A DNA stretch of 64,000 bases. It comes from Paraconexibacter sp040581415 (GTDB lineage: Bacteria > Actinomycetota > Thermoleophilia > Solirubrobacterales > Solirubrobacteraceae). A program made the position numbers and the translations under genes. Under the pieces are notes generated by a model. The model did not search any database and was not told where the DNA came from. It worked only from the letters and a program-made list of their open reading frames with translations. This document shows positions 44,321-52,591 of this stretch, piece after piece. Location of the stretch: NCBI RefSeq assembly GCF_040581415.1, contig NZ_CP114014.1, forward strand, positions 1,240,001-1,304,000, in the 5' to 3' direction. Position 1 is the stretch's first letter. Each line of letters starts with the position of its first letter.

Positions 44321-45253
44321 ATGGCCTCACGCCCCAACGCCCTGCAGCGCCTCGTCGTCGACTCCGCCGGCCTCGCGAACCGCGTCGCCATGCGGCCGGT
44401 CGGGACCGCCGGCCGCAGCTACGGCGCCTGGCCGCTGGACCGCGCGCTGAGGGACCGCGTCACGCTCGTCACCGGTGCCTCGTCGGGCATCGGCGAGGCG
44501 ACGGCCCACGCCATCGGTGCGGCCGGCGGGACGGTCGCGCTCGTCGCCCGCAGCGCCGGCAAGCTCGAGGAGGTCGCTGCCACCGTCGAGGCGTCCGGCG
44601 GCCGCGCGAGCGTGCACCCGGTCGACCTGACCGACGGCGAGGCGATCGACGCCCTCTGCGCGCAGGCGCTGGAGCAGCACGGGCACGTCGACATCCTCGT
44701 CAACAACGCGGGCCGGTCGATCCGGCGCGCCGTCAGCAACTCGACCGGCCGCTTCCACGACTACGAGCGCACGATGCAGCTGAACTACTTCGCCGCGGTC
44801 CGCCTGACGCTCGGGCTGCTGCCGGCGATGCAGGAGCGCCGCCACGGGCAGATCGTCAACGTCTCCACGCTGGGTGTCCTCACGCGCGTGCCCCGGTTCA
44901 GCGCGTACGTCGCGTCGAAGGCGGCCCTCGACGCGTTCGGCGACAGCCTCCAGGCGGAGGTCCTGAACGACGGCATCCGCGTGACGACCATCCACATGCC
45001 GCTCGTGCGCACGCCGATGATCTCCCCGACCGGCGCGTACCGCGGCGTCCCGGCGATCAGCCCGGACCAGGCCGCCGGCTTCGTCACGCGCGCGATCGTC
45101 GAGCGCCCGCGCCGCCTGACGCCGCCCGTCGGGCAGGCGATGAACGTCGCCGACGTCTTCGTCCCCGGGGTCACCGACTGGCTGCGGCACCGCGGGTTCA
45201 GCGCCTCGCAGGACTCGCGGGCCTCCCGCGGACCCGAGGACTCACCCGCCTGA
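44321..45253 (+). CDS. SDR-family oxidoreductase, acyl-CoA-reductase-like
   Basis: A 310-residue SDR with a ~45-residue N-terminal extension (LQRLVVDSAGLANRVAMRPVG) before TGASSGIGEATAHAIGAAGG. NNAGRSIRRAVSNS, VNVSTLGVLTRVPRFSAYVASKAALDAFGDSLQAE and HMPLVRTPMISPTGAY complete the fold; Ser, Tyr and Lys are present. The RSIRR and PRFSAYVASK features are shared with SDR domains of mycobacterial fatty-acyl-CoA reductases, so acyl or lipid reduction is plausible. ATG 44321 lies 43 bp beyond the inverted-repeat element. Confidence 0.88.
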   Translation: MASRPNALQRLVVDSAGLANRVAMRPVGTAGRSYGAWPLDRALRDRVTLVTGASSGIGEATAHAIGAAGGTVALVARSAGKLEEVAATVEASGGRASVHPVDLTDGEAIDALCAQALEQHGHVDILVNNAGRSIRRAVSNSTGRFHDYERTMQLNYFAAVRLTLGLLPAMQERRHGQIVNVSTLGVLTRVPRFSAYVASKAALDAFGDSLQAEVLNDGIRVTTIHMPLVRTPMISPTGAYRGVPAISPDQAAGFVTRAIVERPRRLTPPVGQAMNVADVFVPGVTDWLRHRGFSASQDSRASRGPEDSPA

Positions 45254-45285
45254 CGGCGCCCGCCGGGCGGCGCTACGGTGCCCGG

Positions 45286-46512
45286 GTGCGCGGCACCGTC
45301 CCACACACGGGGGCGCCGCCACGCCACCTGCTGCTGCTCCTCGGCTGCCTGTCGACCTTCGGCCCGCTGTCGATGGACATGTACCTGCCGGGCCTCCCGG
45401 CGATGGCGGACGACCTGGGGGCGTCGACCGCCGCAGCGCAGGTCACGCTGACCGCCTGCCTGGCCGGTCTGGCGGCCGGCCAGCTGCTGATCGGGCCGCT
45501 CAGCGACACGCACGGTCGCCGTCGTCCGCTGCTGGCCGGCCTGCTCGCGTACGGCCTCGCGTCGCTGCTGTGCGCGCTCGCGCCGTCCGTCGCCACGCTC
45601 ACGCTGCTGCGATTCGTGCAGGGCGTCGCCGGTGCGGCGGGCATCGTCATCGCCCGCGCGATCGTCCGCGACGTCGCTGAGGGGGATGCCGCGGCACGGG
45701 CGTTCGCGCGGCTGATGCTCGTCAGCGGCCTCGCGCCGATCCTGGCGCCGGTCCTGGGCGGCCAGGTCCTGCGCGTCACGGACTGGCGCGGGGTCTTCGG
45801 CGTGCTGGCCGGCATCGGCGCCGTGCTCGCCGCCGTGACCTGGCGGGTCCTGCCCGAGACCCACGCGCCCGACCGGCGCCGGACCGGCGGCGTCCGGGAG
45901 ACGACGTCGGTCTTCGCCACCCTGCTGCGGGACCGGACCTTCCTGGCCTGCACCCTCGCATGTGGACTCTCGTTCGCGGCGATGTTCGCCTACATCGCCG
46001 GCTCGCCGTTCGTCCTGCAGGAGGTCTACGACGTCTCGCCGCAGACGTTCAGCCTGCTCTTCGCCGTCAACGCGCTCGGCATCCTGCTCGGCAGCCAGGT
46101 GAGCGGTCGCCTGGTGGGCCGCGTGGCGCCGGACCGGCTGCTGACGCTCGGCGTGCGGACGGCGGCGGCGGGCGCGGTGGGGCTCGTGCTCGTCAGCGTC
46201 CTCGAGGTCGGCCTGGTCGCGGTCCTCGTCTGCCTGTTCGCCGTCGTGGCGAGCATCGGCCTGATCCTCCCGAACGCCGCGGCGATCGGGATGGCCGGGC
46301 ACCCGCGGACGGCGGGCAGCGCGTCCGCCCTGCTGGGACTGTCGCAGTACGCGTTCGGTGCGCTGGCCGCGCCGCTGGTCGGCGTGGCGGGCCTGCACCA
46401 CGGCGTCCCGATGGCGGTCGTGATCGCGGCCGCGGCGGTGGGCTCGCTCGTGGCGCTGATGCTGCTGCTGCCGCGCGGCCGCCTGCCGGCCCCGGTCGCC
46501 CCACGACCCTGA
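45286..46512 (+). CDS. MFS transporter, Bcr/CflA drug-resistance family
   Basis: A 408-residue transporter with 12 predicted helices. The opening LLLLGCLSTFGPLSMDMYLPGLPAMADDLG and the A-loop GPLSDTHGRRRPLLAGLLAYG are diagnostic of the Bcr/CflA branch of drug:H+ antiporters. A second loop QVSGRLVGRVAPDRLL starts the C-terminal half. It sits in the inner membrane and exports small hydrophobic drugs by family expectation; substrate untested. GTG start 45286, 32 bp after the SDR stop, same strand. Confidence 0.93.
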   Translation: MRGTVPHTGAPPRHLLLLLGCLSTFGPLSMDMYLPGLPAMADDLGASTAAAQVTLTACLAGLAAGQLLIGPLSDTHGRRRPLLAGLLAYGLASLLCALAPSVATLTLLRFVQGVAGAAGIVIARAIVRDVAEGDAAARAFARLMLVSGLAPILAPVLGGQVLRVTDWRGVFGVLAGIGAVLAAVTWRVLPETHAPDRRRTGGVRETTSVFATLLRDRTFLACTLACGLSFAAMFAYIAGSPFVLQEVYDVSPQTFSLLFAVNALGILLGSQVSGRLVGRVAPDRLLTLGVRTAAAGAVGLVLVSVLEVGLVAVLVCLFAVVASIGLILPNAAAIGMAGHPRTAGSASALLGLSQYAFGALAAPLVGVAGLHHGVPMAVVIAAAAVGSLVALMLLLPRGRLPAPVAPRP

Positions 46513-46533
46513 CGCCGCGGGCCCGGTCCCGGC

Positions 46534-46995
46534 TCAGGCGGCGATGGCCGCGCGGGCGGCCAGCGTCTGCACGCAGGCGTTCGCCGCCTCGGCACCCTTG
46601 ACGACGAAGTGCTCGAAGAAGAAGCGCCGGTGCTCCTCGCCCTCGTGGAAGTGGTGCGGCGTGAGGACGAGGGAGAAGATGGGCAGCTCGGCGGCGAGGC
46701 CGACCGCCACCAGCCCGTCGAGCACGGCGCCCGCGACGAACTCGTGCCGGTAGATGCCGCCGTCGACCACCAGCGCGCAGCCGACGATCGCGTCGTAGCG
46801 GCCGGTCGCAGCGAGGGTCTTGGCGTGCAGCGGGATCTCGAGCGCGCCGGGCACGTCGAACGTGTCGACGACGGCCGCCCCGTCGGTCAGGCGGGCGATC
46901 TCGTCGACGAACGAGTCCCGTGCCCGGTCGACGATGTCGGCGTGCCAGCGGGCCCGGACGAAGGCCACGCGCGGAGCGGTCTGGGTGGAGTTCAT
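46534..46995 (-). CDS. ribH: 6,7-dimethyl-8-ribityllumazine synthase, type II-like
   Basis: About 153 residues from ATG 46995. The enzyme joins 5-amino-6-ribitylaminouracil with the ribulose-derived butanone phosphate in riboflavin synthesis. Visible motifs are ARWHADIVDRA for the ribityl site, DVPGALEIPLHAKTLAATGRYDAIVGCALVVDGGIYRHEFVAG in parts, and LTPHHFHEGEEHRRFFFEHFVVKG. The HHF..EHRRFF..HFVVKG end is characteristic of the RibH2 (type II, decameric) enzymes of Brucella and Mesorhizobium rather than the icosahedral type. It stands alone; no other rib gene is in the window. Confidence 0.88.
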   Translation of the reverse strand: MNSTQTAPRVAFVRARWHADIVDRARDSFVDEIARLTDGAAVVDTFDVPGALEIPLHAKTLAATGRYDAIVGCALVVDGGIYRHEFVAGAVLDGLVAVGLAAELPIFSLVLTPHHFHEGEEHRRFFFEHFVVKGAEAANACVQTLAARAAIAA

Positions 46996-47168
46996 GGCGC
47001 GGCCATGATCCCATACCGGCGGTCCGTCCTTGCGCCCGCTCAGGACGGTGAGGTGACGGCGACCGGATACCCGGTCGGTGGCACCGCGCTCGAGGGTGCG
47101 GTCCCGGCGCCCGTCCTGTCGACGGCCGGTACCCTCAAGACCGTGCCCGACCGGTCGTTCACCCGCGC

Positions 47169-47945
47169 ATGACGGCAGCACTGAACCCGGAACGCGCTCC
47201 GTCGCAGCCGGAGACAGACACCGTCGCTGCGGACCCTGCGGACCCCGTCCCGCCCGCCGAAGGCGGCCACGACGGCTGGCTGGGGGTGCTGCTCAGCCTC
47301 GTGGCGATCGCCATCGCGGCCGCCGTCGTCCTGGCGGTGCCCGCCCTCCGCGAAGCCGCCGGGCATGCCATGGACGGCGACGGCGGTGACCTACGGCAGC
47401 AGCTCCGCGACCTCGGCGCCACCGGGGTCCTCGTCCTGATCGCGGTGATGCTCATCCACGCGGTCGTCCTCTTCCCCTCCGAGCTGGTCACCGCCACGGC
47501 CGGCCTCGTATACGGCTTCCTGGGCGCGCTGCCGCTCGTCATCGGCGGCTGGATGGCCTCGGCGCTGCTCACCTACTGGCTCGGGCAGCACGCCGGCCGG
47601 CCGCTGCTGCAGCGGATCGTGGGCCGGTCGCGCCTGGAGCAGGCCGAGGCCCTGGTCCACCGTGGCGGCGCCGGGGGGTTGCTGGCGGCTCGCCTGGTCC
47701 CGATCGTCCCGTACAGCCTCGTCGGGTACGTGGCCGGCGCCGCGCGCGTCCCGGTCGGCAGGTTCATGTGGACGACGCTCGTCGGCTCGCTGCCGCTGAC
47801 GGTCATGGTCATCGCCCTCGGGACCCGGCTCGAGGAGTTCTCGCTCTCGGATCCCGTGGTCTGGCTGATGGTCGTCCCGCTGCTGATGGGCGCCCTCGCG
47901 GTGCGCCCGCTCGCCCGCCGGATGAAGGCCGACCCGGCGGGCTGA
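47169..47945 (+). CDS. TVP38/TMEM64 (DedA-like) membrane protein
   Basis: A 258-residue membrane protein with a VTT domain. After a ~45-residue disordered N-terminus and a first helix, the domain reads VLFPSELVTATAGLVYGFLGALPLVIGGWMASALLTYWLGQHAG, then RLVPIVPYSLVGYVAGAARVPVGRFMWTTLVGSLP. The paired reentrant loops with Pro-Arg-like residues are typical; family members are linked to lipid flipping or envelope homeostasis. ATG 47169. Convergent with the CurA-type gene. Confidence 0.88.
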   Translation: MTAALNPERAPSQPETDTVAADPADPVPPAEGGHDGWLGVLLSLVAIAIAAAVVLAVPALREAAGHAMDGDGGDLRQQLRDLGATGVLVLIAVMLIHAVVLFPSELVTATAGLVYGFLGALPLVIGGWMASALLTYWLGQHAGRPLLQRIVGRSRLEQAEALVHRGGAGGLLAARLVPIVPYSLVGYVAGAARVPVGRFMWTTLVGSLPLTVMVIALGTRLEEFSLSDPVVWLMVVPLLMGALAVRPLARRMKADPAG

Positions 47946-47955
47946 CGCCCGCGGC

Positions 47956-48960
47956 TCAGCCGAGCCGCACGAGCATCTTGCCGGTGTTGGCCCCGCGCAG
48001 CAGGTCGATGAACGCCTGCGGCGCCCGCTCGAGGCCGTCGACCACGGTCTCCCGCGCCGTGATGCGGCCCTCGGACAGCGCAGGGGCGATGTGCGTCACG
48101 AGGTCCGCCAGCCGGCTGCCGTGGTCGGTCACGATGAACCCGCGCAACGTCAGGCGCTTGCCGACGACGGTCATCATGTTCGACGGCCCGGCGACCGGCT
48201 CCGTCGCGTTGTACTGGGCGATCGCGCCGCACATGGCCACACGGCCGCCGACGTTGAGGACGTCGATCGCGGCCTCGAGGTGGTCGCCGCCGACGTTGTC
48301 GAAGTACAGGTCGATGCCGTCCGGGGCCGCGGCACGCAGTTGCTCGGCGACCGGTCCGTCCTTGTAGTTGAACGCCGCGTCCAAGCCGAGGTCATCGGTC
48401 AGGTGGGCGACCTTCGCCGCCGAGCCGGCGCTGCCGATCACGGTGTGGCCACGCAGCTTGGCGAACTGGCCGACGAGCGAGCCGACCGCGCCCGCCGCCC
48501 CGGAGACGAACACGATGTCGTTGTCGCGCAGCTCACCGACGTCCAGCAGACCGGCGTAGGCGGTGAGCCCCGGCATCCCCAGGACGCCGAGGTAGGCCTG
48601 CGCGGGGGCGAGCGCGGTGTCGACCACGCGGTAGGTGCGGGGCTCCAGCAGCGCCCACTCGCGCCAGCCGAGCCCGTGGCTGACGGTCGTCCCGACCGGG
48701 ATCTCGTCGCCGCCGCCGGCGACGACCTCGCCGATCGCCCCACCCTCGAGCGGCGCACCGACCGCGAACGGCGGGATGTAGCTGGGGACGTCGTTCATCC
48801 GCCCGCGCATGTACGGATCGACCGACATCCACGTGTTGCGGACGAGCAGCTGGCCGGGGCCGGGGTCCGGGACGTCCACGGTCACGGCGTGGAAGTCGCC
48901 CGGCCGGGGCTCGCCTACGGGGCGGGCGGCGAGCTGGATCTCAAGACCGGTGCGGGGCAT
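47956..48960 (-). CDS. NADP-dependent oxidoreductase, CurA/leukotriene-B4-dehydrogenase type (MDR)
   Basis: About 334 residues from ATG 48960 (GTG 48969 is an alternative). The zinc-free MDR signature of the CurA/PTGR group is clear: WMSVDPYMRGRMND near the N-terminus, GLTAYAGLLDVG, VSGAAGAVGSLVGQFAKLRGHTVIGSAGS for NADP, and DLYFDNVGGDHLEAAI. These enzymes reduce alkenals and enones. The start codon lies in the centre of a perfect 24-bp palindrome (48948-48971), which could hide it in the mRNA or serve as an operator. Confidence 0.92.
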   Translation of the reverse strand: MPRTGLEIQLAARPVGEPRPGDFHAVTVDVPDPGPGQLLVRNTWMSVDPYMRGRMNDVPSYIPPFAVGAPLEGGAIGEVVAGGGDEIPVGTTVSHGLGWREWALLEPRTYRVVDTALAPAQAYLGVLGMPGLTAYAGLLDVGELRDNDIVFVSGAAGAVGSLVGQFAKLRGHTVIGSAGSAAKVAHLTDDLGLDAAFNYKDGPVAEQLRAAAPDGIDLYFDNVGGDHLEAAIDVLNVGGRVAMCGAIAQYNATEPVAGPSNMMTVVGKRLTLRGFIVTDHGSRLADLVTHIAPALSEGRITARETVVDGLERAPQAFIDLLRGANTGKMLVRLG

Positions 48961-48971
48961 GCCCCGCACCG
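48948..48971. promoter_or_regulatory. Perfect 24-bp palindrome centred on a start codon
   Basis: Half-site CGGTGCGGGGCA followed by its exact complement. The ATG of the CurA-type gene (48958-48960) lies at the centre. The inner GGGGCATGCCCC also occurs in copy A at 25676-25687. Roles as operator, translational hairpin or repeat end are all possible. Confidence 0.6.
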
Positions 48972-49011
48972 TAGTCCGTCGCGACGACCGCCTGCCGTCA
49001 GGGACGCCGGA

Positions 49012-49185
49012 TCAGGACGCGCCGCTGCGAGCGCGCGCTGCGATCGCGTCCCGCAGGTCGCCGAGCTGCGCCTGGCGGCGGAGCAGCGGCAGGCGCGCCT
49101 TGCTGGTGAGCCCGGGTGCTGCCAGCTTGGTTGCGACGCTCTCCAGTTCCTTGAGCACTGCCGACTTGTCCAGAACGCGTTGCAT
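49012..49185 (-). CDS. Small charged protein (57 residues), unknown
   Basis: A short frame from ATG 49185 to TGA 49012-49014. The product starts MQRVLDKSAVLKELESV and continues with ARLPLLRRQAQLGDLRDAIAARA. It is one long amphipathic helix or helical hairpin with alternating Leu and charged residues, typical of a small regulatory or dimerising protein. GGACGG precedes the ATG at ribosome-site distance. Between the CurA-type gene and the LapA-like gene, all on the same strand. No family recognised. Confidence 0.5.
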   Translation of the reverse strand: MQRVLDKSAVLKELESVATKLAAPGLTSKARLPLLRRQAQLGDLRDAIAARARSGAS

Positions 49186-49223
49186 CCGTCCAGGTTAGCG
49201 GTCTGACTCCTGCCGCAGCGGGT

Positions 49224-49469
49224 TCAGCTCTGCTTCGCGCGGCGCTGCGCGAACAGGAAACCGGCGGCGAAGCCGACCACGACGCAGATCGCGATCACCA
49301 CGAACAGCGGCGCCTTCGACGAGGCGACGACCCAGGAGATCTTCGTGGTGCGGGAGTTCGCGACCGCGAAGACGACGACGACCGCGACCAGGGCGATCGT
49401 CGCGATGTCGGTGTTCGAGAGCCGCGACTTCTCCTCGGGCGGTGCGACGGTCGGATCCTCGGTGGCCAT
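49224..49469 (-). CDS. LapA-domain small membrane protein
   Basis: An 81-residue protein with two helices: TDIATIALVAVVVVFAVANS and PLFVVIAICVVVGFAAGFLF. The VVFAVANSRTTKISWVVASSKAPL link between them and the basic end AQRRAKQS match the LapA/DUF1049 family of small inner-membrane proteins (named after a lipopolysaccharide-assembly factor, but also common in Gram-positives without LPS). Cytoplasmic termini are likely. ATG 49469. Confidence 0.82.
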   Translation of the reverse strand: MATEDPTVAPPEEKSRLSNTDIATIALVAVVVVFAVANSRTTKISWVVASSKAPLFVVIAICVVVGFAAGFLFAQRRAKQS

Positions 49470-49520
49470 GCGCTGAAGCCTAATACGGCGCGCGCGTGAC
49501 TGACGCGCTCCCCGCGCGGG

Positions 49521-49907
49521 TCAGCCGCGGCCCCACCGCCGGCGCCGACCGCCGTCCCCGCCAGGGTCGGGCAGCGTCGGCATCAGCGGCGTCGCCGCCT
49601 GGATCTCGCCATCGATCAGCTGCTTCGCCTGCGCGAGCGCCTGCGACCACAGGCCCTCCACCAGGCGCGCGATCTCGCCGTCCTCCGACTTCTCGCCGAT
49701 GCGCAGCGCCTGCGGCGTCCCGCCGCCCACCGGGTCGACGACCATGTAGCGCAGCCCGTCCGGCCACTGCACCGCGAACAGGATCTGGCCGTCGCCGCGC
49801 AGGCCCGAGCGCAGCTCGACGGCGCCCGCCGCGGCGAGGGTCTCCTCCTTGGACAGCGCGTACTCGTCGAGCCAGTCCGGCGGCCAGCGGGGGAAGTCGT
49901 CGCTCAT
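49521..49907 (-). CDS. Hypothetical cytoplasmic protein
   Basis: About 128 residues from ATG 49907 (MSDDFPRWPPDWLDEY). A compact alpha/beta protein: VELRSGLRGDGQILFAVQWPDGLRYMVVDPVGG forms probable strands, then GEKSEDGEIARLVEGLWSQALAQAKQLIDGEI a helix, and a Gly/Arg-rich end follows. No signal or membrane segment and no family I recognise. Same strand as the neighbouring small genes. Confidence 0.65.
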   Translation of the reverse strand: MSDDFPRWPPDWLDEYALSKEETLAAAGAVELRSGLRGDGQILFAVQWPDGLRYMVVDPVGGGTPQALRIGEKSEDGEIARLVEGLWSQALAQAKQLIDGEIQAATPLMPTLPDPGGDGGRRRRWGRG

Positions 49908-49967
49908 CGTCCCCCTAGTCAAGCGCATCCGGCGCAGGCCGGACGCCGTCGGCGGCGTGCCGTCGGG

Positions 49968-50243
49968 TCAGCGCCCGGGGACCTCGCCGCCCGCCGCGGC
50001 CAGCAGCTCGTTCGCGCGGAAGCCGAACCCGGTGCCCTTCACGAAGCACCAGATCGCGATGCCGACCAGGACGGCGGTCAGGAGGACGACGATGAACGCG
50101 AGCGGCGCCGCGGCCATCAGCGCGAGGATCCCGCGGTAGTACCACGCCCGTCCCTGCCGGCGCAGCTCGTCGACCTCCACCTGCACCTTCTCGAGCTTCT
50201 GCGCCTGCCGCGCCTCCTTGCCCGCCGCGCGATCGCGTGCCAT
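49968..50243 (-). CDS. Small membrane protein coupled to acyl-CoA synthetase
   Basis: A 91-residue protein: a charged coiled-coil-like N-terminus (KEARQAQKLEKVQVEVDELRRQG), then two adjacent hydrophobic helices (YYRGILALMAAAPLAFIVVLL and VLVGIAIWCFVKGTGFGF). Its ATG shares one base with the stop of the upstream acyl-CoA synthetase, so translation is coupled. Function unknown; it may anchor or modulate the synthetase at the membrane, but that is inference from position only. Confidence 0.7.
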   Translation of the reverse strand: MARDRAAGKEARQAQKLEKVQVEVDELRRQGRAWYYRGILALMAAAPLAFIVVLLTAVLVGIAIWCFVKGTGFGFRANELLAAAGGEVPGR

Positions 50244-51805
50244 CAGTCGCGCCCGATCGCGGAGCCGGCCCCGCCGAACTGCTGGCGCAGCTCGCGCTTG
50301 AGGAGCTTGCCCGACGGGTTCTTGGGCAGCTCGTCGACGAGGTGCACCGACTTCGGCACCTTGTGCGGCGCGAGGTGCTGCTTGGCGTAGGCGATCAGCT
50401 CGTCGGGCTCCACGGCGGCGCCGTCGCGCGGGACCACGACCGCGGCGATCGCCTCGATCCAGCGCTCGTGGGGGAGTCCCACCACCGCGATCTCGCCGAC
50501 CGCCGGATGCCCGTAGAGCGCCTCCTCGACCTCGCGCGAGGCGACCAGGACGCCGCCCGTGTTGATGACGTCCTTGATGCGGTCGACGACGAACAGGTAG
50601 CCCTCGTCGTCGATCCGGACGAGGTCACCCGAGTGGAACCAGCCGCCCGCGAACGCCTCCGCCGTCGCCTCCGGCAGCGCCCAGTAGCCGGTGCAGAGCT
50701 GCGGCGAGCGGTAGAGCAGCTCGCCCTGCGCGGCGTCGTTGCCGTCCTCGTCGACCACTCGCACCTCGGCGAACAGCACCGGGCGCCCGCAGGAGTCCGG
50801 GCGCTCGTCGTGCTCCTCCGGCCGCAGCACGCACGCCAGCGGACCGATCTCGGACTGGCCGAAGCAGTTGTAGAAGCCGACCGCGGGCAAGGTGCCGCGC
50901 AGCCGCTGCAGGATCGGCACGGGCATGATCGAGGCGCCGTAGAACGCCTTCTTCAGGCCGGTGAGGTCCCGGCGCTCGAGGTCCGGGTGGTTGGCGACCG
51001 CGACCCAGACCGTCGGCGGGAGGAACACCGCGTTCACGTCCTGGCCCTCGACGTGGTCGAAGACGGCCTCGACGTCGGGGGCGGCCAGCAGGTGGTTCGT
51101 CGCGCCGACCGCCAGGGCCGGCAGCAGGAAGACGTGCATCTGTGCCGAGTGGTACAGCGGCAACGAGTGCAGTGCGACGTCGCGGTCCGTGAGCTCGAGG
51201 CCGACGATGCAGGAGACGTACTCGTGGACCAGCGCGCGGTGGGTCATCATCGCGCCCTTGGGCCGCGAGGTCGTCCCGCTCGTGTACAGCAGCTGCACGA
51301 GGTCGTCGTCCTTCACGCCGCTCTCCACGTGGACCGCTCCGTCGGCGTCCTGCATCCAGGCGAGGACGTCGTCCCCGATCGGCGAGGACTGCAGCCACGC
51401 GCGCGGCAGGCCCCCGAGCGTGTCCTCGACCGCGTCGACCTGCGCGGACAGGACGGGGTCGACGAAGACGACGGACGCGTCGCACTGCGTGAGCAGGTAG
51501 GTCAGCTCGTCGCCGGTCGCGTTGAAGTTGACCGGGACGTGGACCAGGCCTGCACGGGCACAGCCGAGGTACAGGGCCAGGTAGGCGTCGGAGTTCTTGC
51601 CGTAGGCGGCGACGCGGTCCCCGGGCGTCAGGCCGGTCGCCAGCAGCCGGGACGCCACCCGGCCGACCGCCACGTCGAGCTCGGCGTACGTCCACGTGCG
51701 CGCGCCGAACACGAGCGCCGTGCGCCCGGGTGATCGCGCCGCGCTGCGGCTGAGCACCCGGCCGACCGTGCTCGGGAAGCCCGCCACCGTCCCGTCTGCG
51801 TTCAT
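50243..51805 (-). CDS. Acyl-CoA synthetase (AMP-forming)
   Basis: About 520 residues from ATG 51805. The enzyme activates a carboxylate with ATP and CoA. Motifs: A3 P-loop LLYTSGTTSRPKGAMMTH, A5-like NCFGQSEIGPL, A7 GGWFHSGDLVRIDDEGYLFVVDRIKDVINTGG in parts, A8 VLVASREVEEALYGHPAV, and the A10 catalytic Lys in PKNPSGKLLKRELR. This is the long/medium-chain FadD-type layout. It feeds the many acyl-CoA dehydrogenases of the window, though none is adjacent. A 91-residue membrane-protein gene overlaps its end. Confidence 0.94.
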   Translation of the reverse strand: MNADGTVAGFPSTVGRVLSRSAARSPGRTALVFGARTWTYAELDVAVGRVASRLLATGLTPGDRVAAYGKNSDAYLALYLGCARAGLVHVPVNFNATGDELTYLLTQCDASVVFVDPVLSAQVDAVEDTLGGLPRAWLQSSPIGDDVLAWMQDADGAVHVESGVKDDDLVQLLYTSGTTSRPKGAMMTHRALVHEYVSCIVGLELTDRDVALHSLPLYHSAQMHVFLLPALAVGATNHLLAAPDVEAVFDHVEGQDVNAVFLPPTVWVAVANHPDLERRDLTGLKKAFYGASIMPVPILQRLRGTLPAVGFYNCFGQSEIGPLACVLRPEEHDERPDSCGRPVLFAEVRVVDEDGNDAAQGELLYRSPQLCTGYWALPEATAEAFAGGWFHSGDLVRIDDEGYLFVVDRIKDVINTGGVLVASREVEEALYGHPAVGEIAVVGLPHERWIEAIAAVVVPRDGAAVEPDELIAYAKQHLAPHKVPKSVHLVDELPKNPSGKLLKRELRQQFGGAGSAIGRD

Positions 51806-51866
51806 GGGCTGATCCTCGCGCATCCGGTGCCGGGGCGGGGCGCCATCTGGCTACCCTCGTCCCCGG

Positions 51867-52331
51867 ATGAGTGCTGCGCCCGAACCCGCCGACGGTCTAC
51901 GCGTGCCGTTCGTCGTCCGGCCGTCGACGCTGCCCGCGACGCGCGCGCTGCGCCGGGCGGTCCTGCGGCCGCATGAGTCCCTCATGGCTTTCGCGGCGCA
52001 CGACGAGCCGGGCGGGGAGTTCGTGGCCGCGGCGTTTGCGGCGGCCGACGACGCCGTGGTCGCGGCCGGGCTCGTCCTGCCGGACGGCGAGCCGGGCGGC
52101 TGGCGGATCCGCGGAATGGCGACGGCGCCGGAGGCCCGCGGGCAGGGTGCGGGCGGCGCAGTCCTCGACGCCCTGGTCGGCCACGCGCTGCGGGCCGGGG
52201 CGACGCGCATCTGGTGCAACGCGCGCACGCCGGCGACGAACCTCTACCTGCGGGCGGGCTTCCTGGTCGTCAGCGACGAGTTCGAGCTCCCGGAGATCGG
52301 CCCGCACGTGGTGATGGAGCGCGGCCGCTGA
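51867..52331 (+). CDS. GNAT-family N-acetyltransferase
   Basis: A 154-residue GNAT. Acetyl-CoA-binding motif A is GMATAPEARGQGAGGAVLDALVGHA (R/Q-G-x-G-A type) and motif B IWCNARTPATNLYLRAGFLVVSDEFEL. Two LRPHESL-like Arg-rich segments precede it. Substrate unknown. ATG 51867, divergent from the acyl-CoA synthetase by 61 bp. Confidence 0.88.
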   Translation: MSAAPEPADGLRVPFVVRPSTLPATRALRRAVLRPHESLMAFAAHDEPGGEFVAAAFAAADDAVVAAGLVLPDGEPGGWRIRGMATAPEARGQGAGGAVLDALVGHALRAGATRIWCNARTPATNLYLRAGFLVVSDEFELPEIGPHVVMERGR

Positions 52332-52337
52332 CCGCGC

Positions 52338-52378
52338 GACCGAACGAAACGGTTGCTCAGCAACCACTTCGTACGGTC
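52338..52378. terminator. Long inverted repeat after the acetyltransferase gene
   Basis: Arms of 20 bp (GACCGAACGAAACGGTTGCT and the complement, 17 of 20 paired) with a single-base loop, 7 bp after the stop. It can form a very stable hairpin. The following ~210 bp up to 52591 hold only G+C-rich sequence without a gene. Confidence 0.65.
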
Positions 52379-52591
52379 ACCACCCCGGCAGCGACCAGGC
52401 CCGCCACGCAGCCGCCCGCCTCATCGCTGAACGAGCAACACCAAGCCCGTACCGGGGGTGGGGGCCGGCGGTCGTGGCGCGGAGCGGCGTCCGGCGCCGG
52501 GCTCGAGTCGTCGCTTCCGACACGTGCTCCGGCGCCCCAGCCGCGGAGGGCCATGACCGCCGGCCCTCCGCCCCCGGCCACAGAACCCCGA

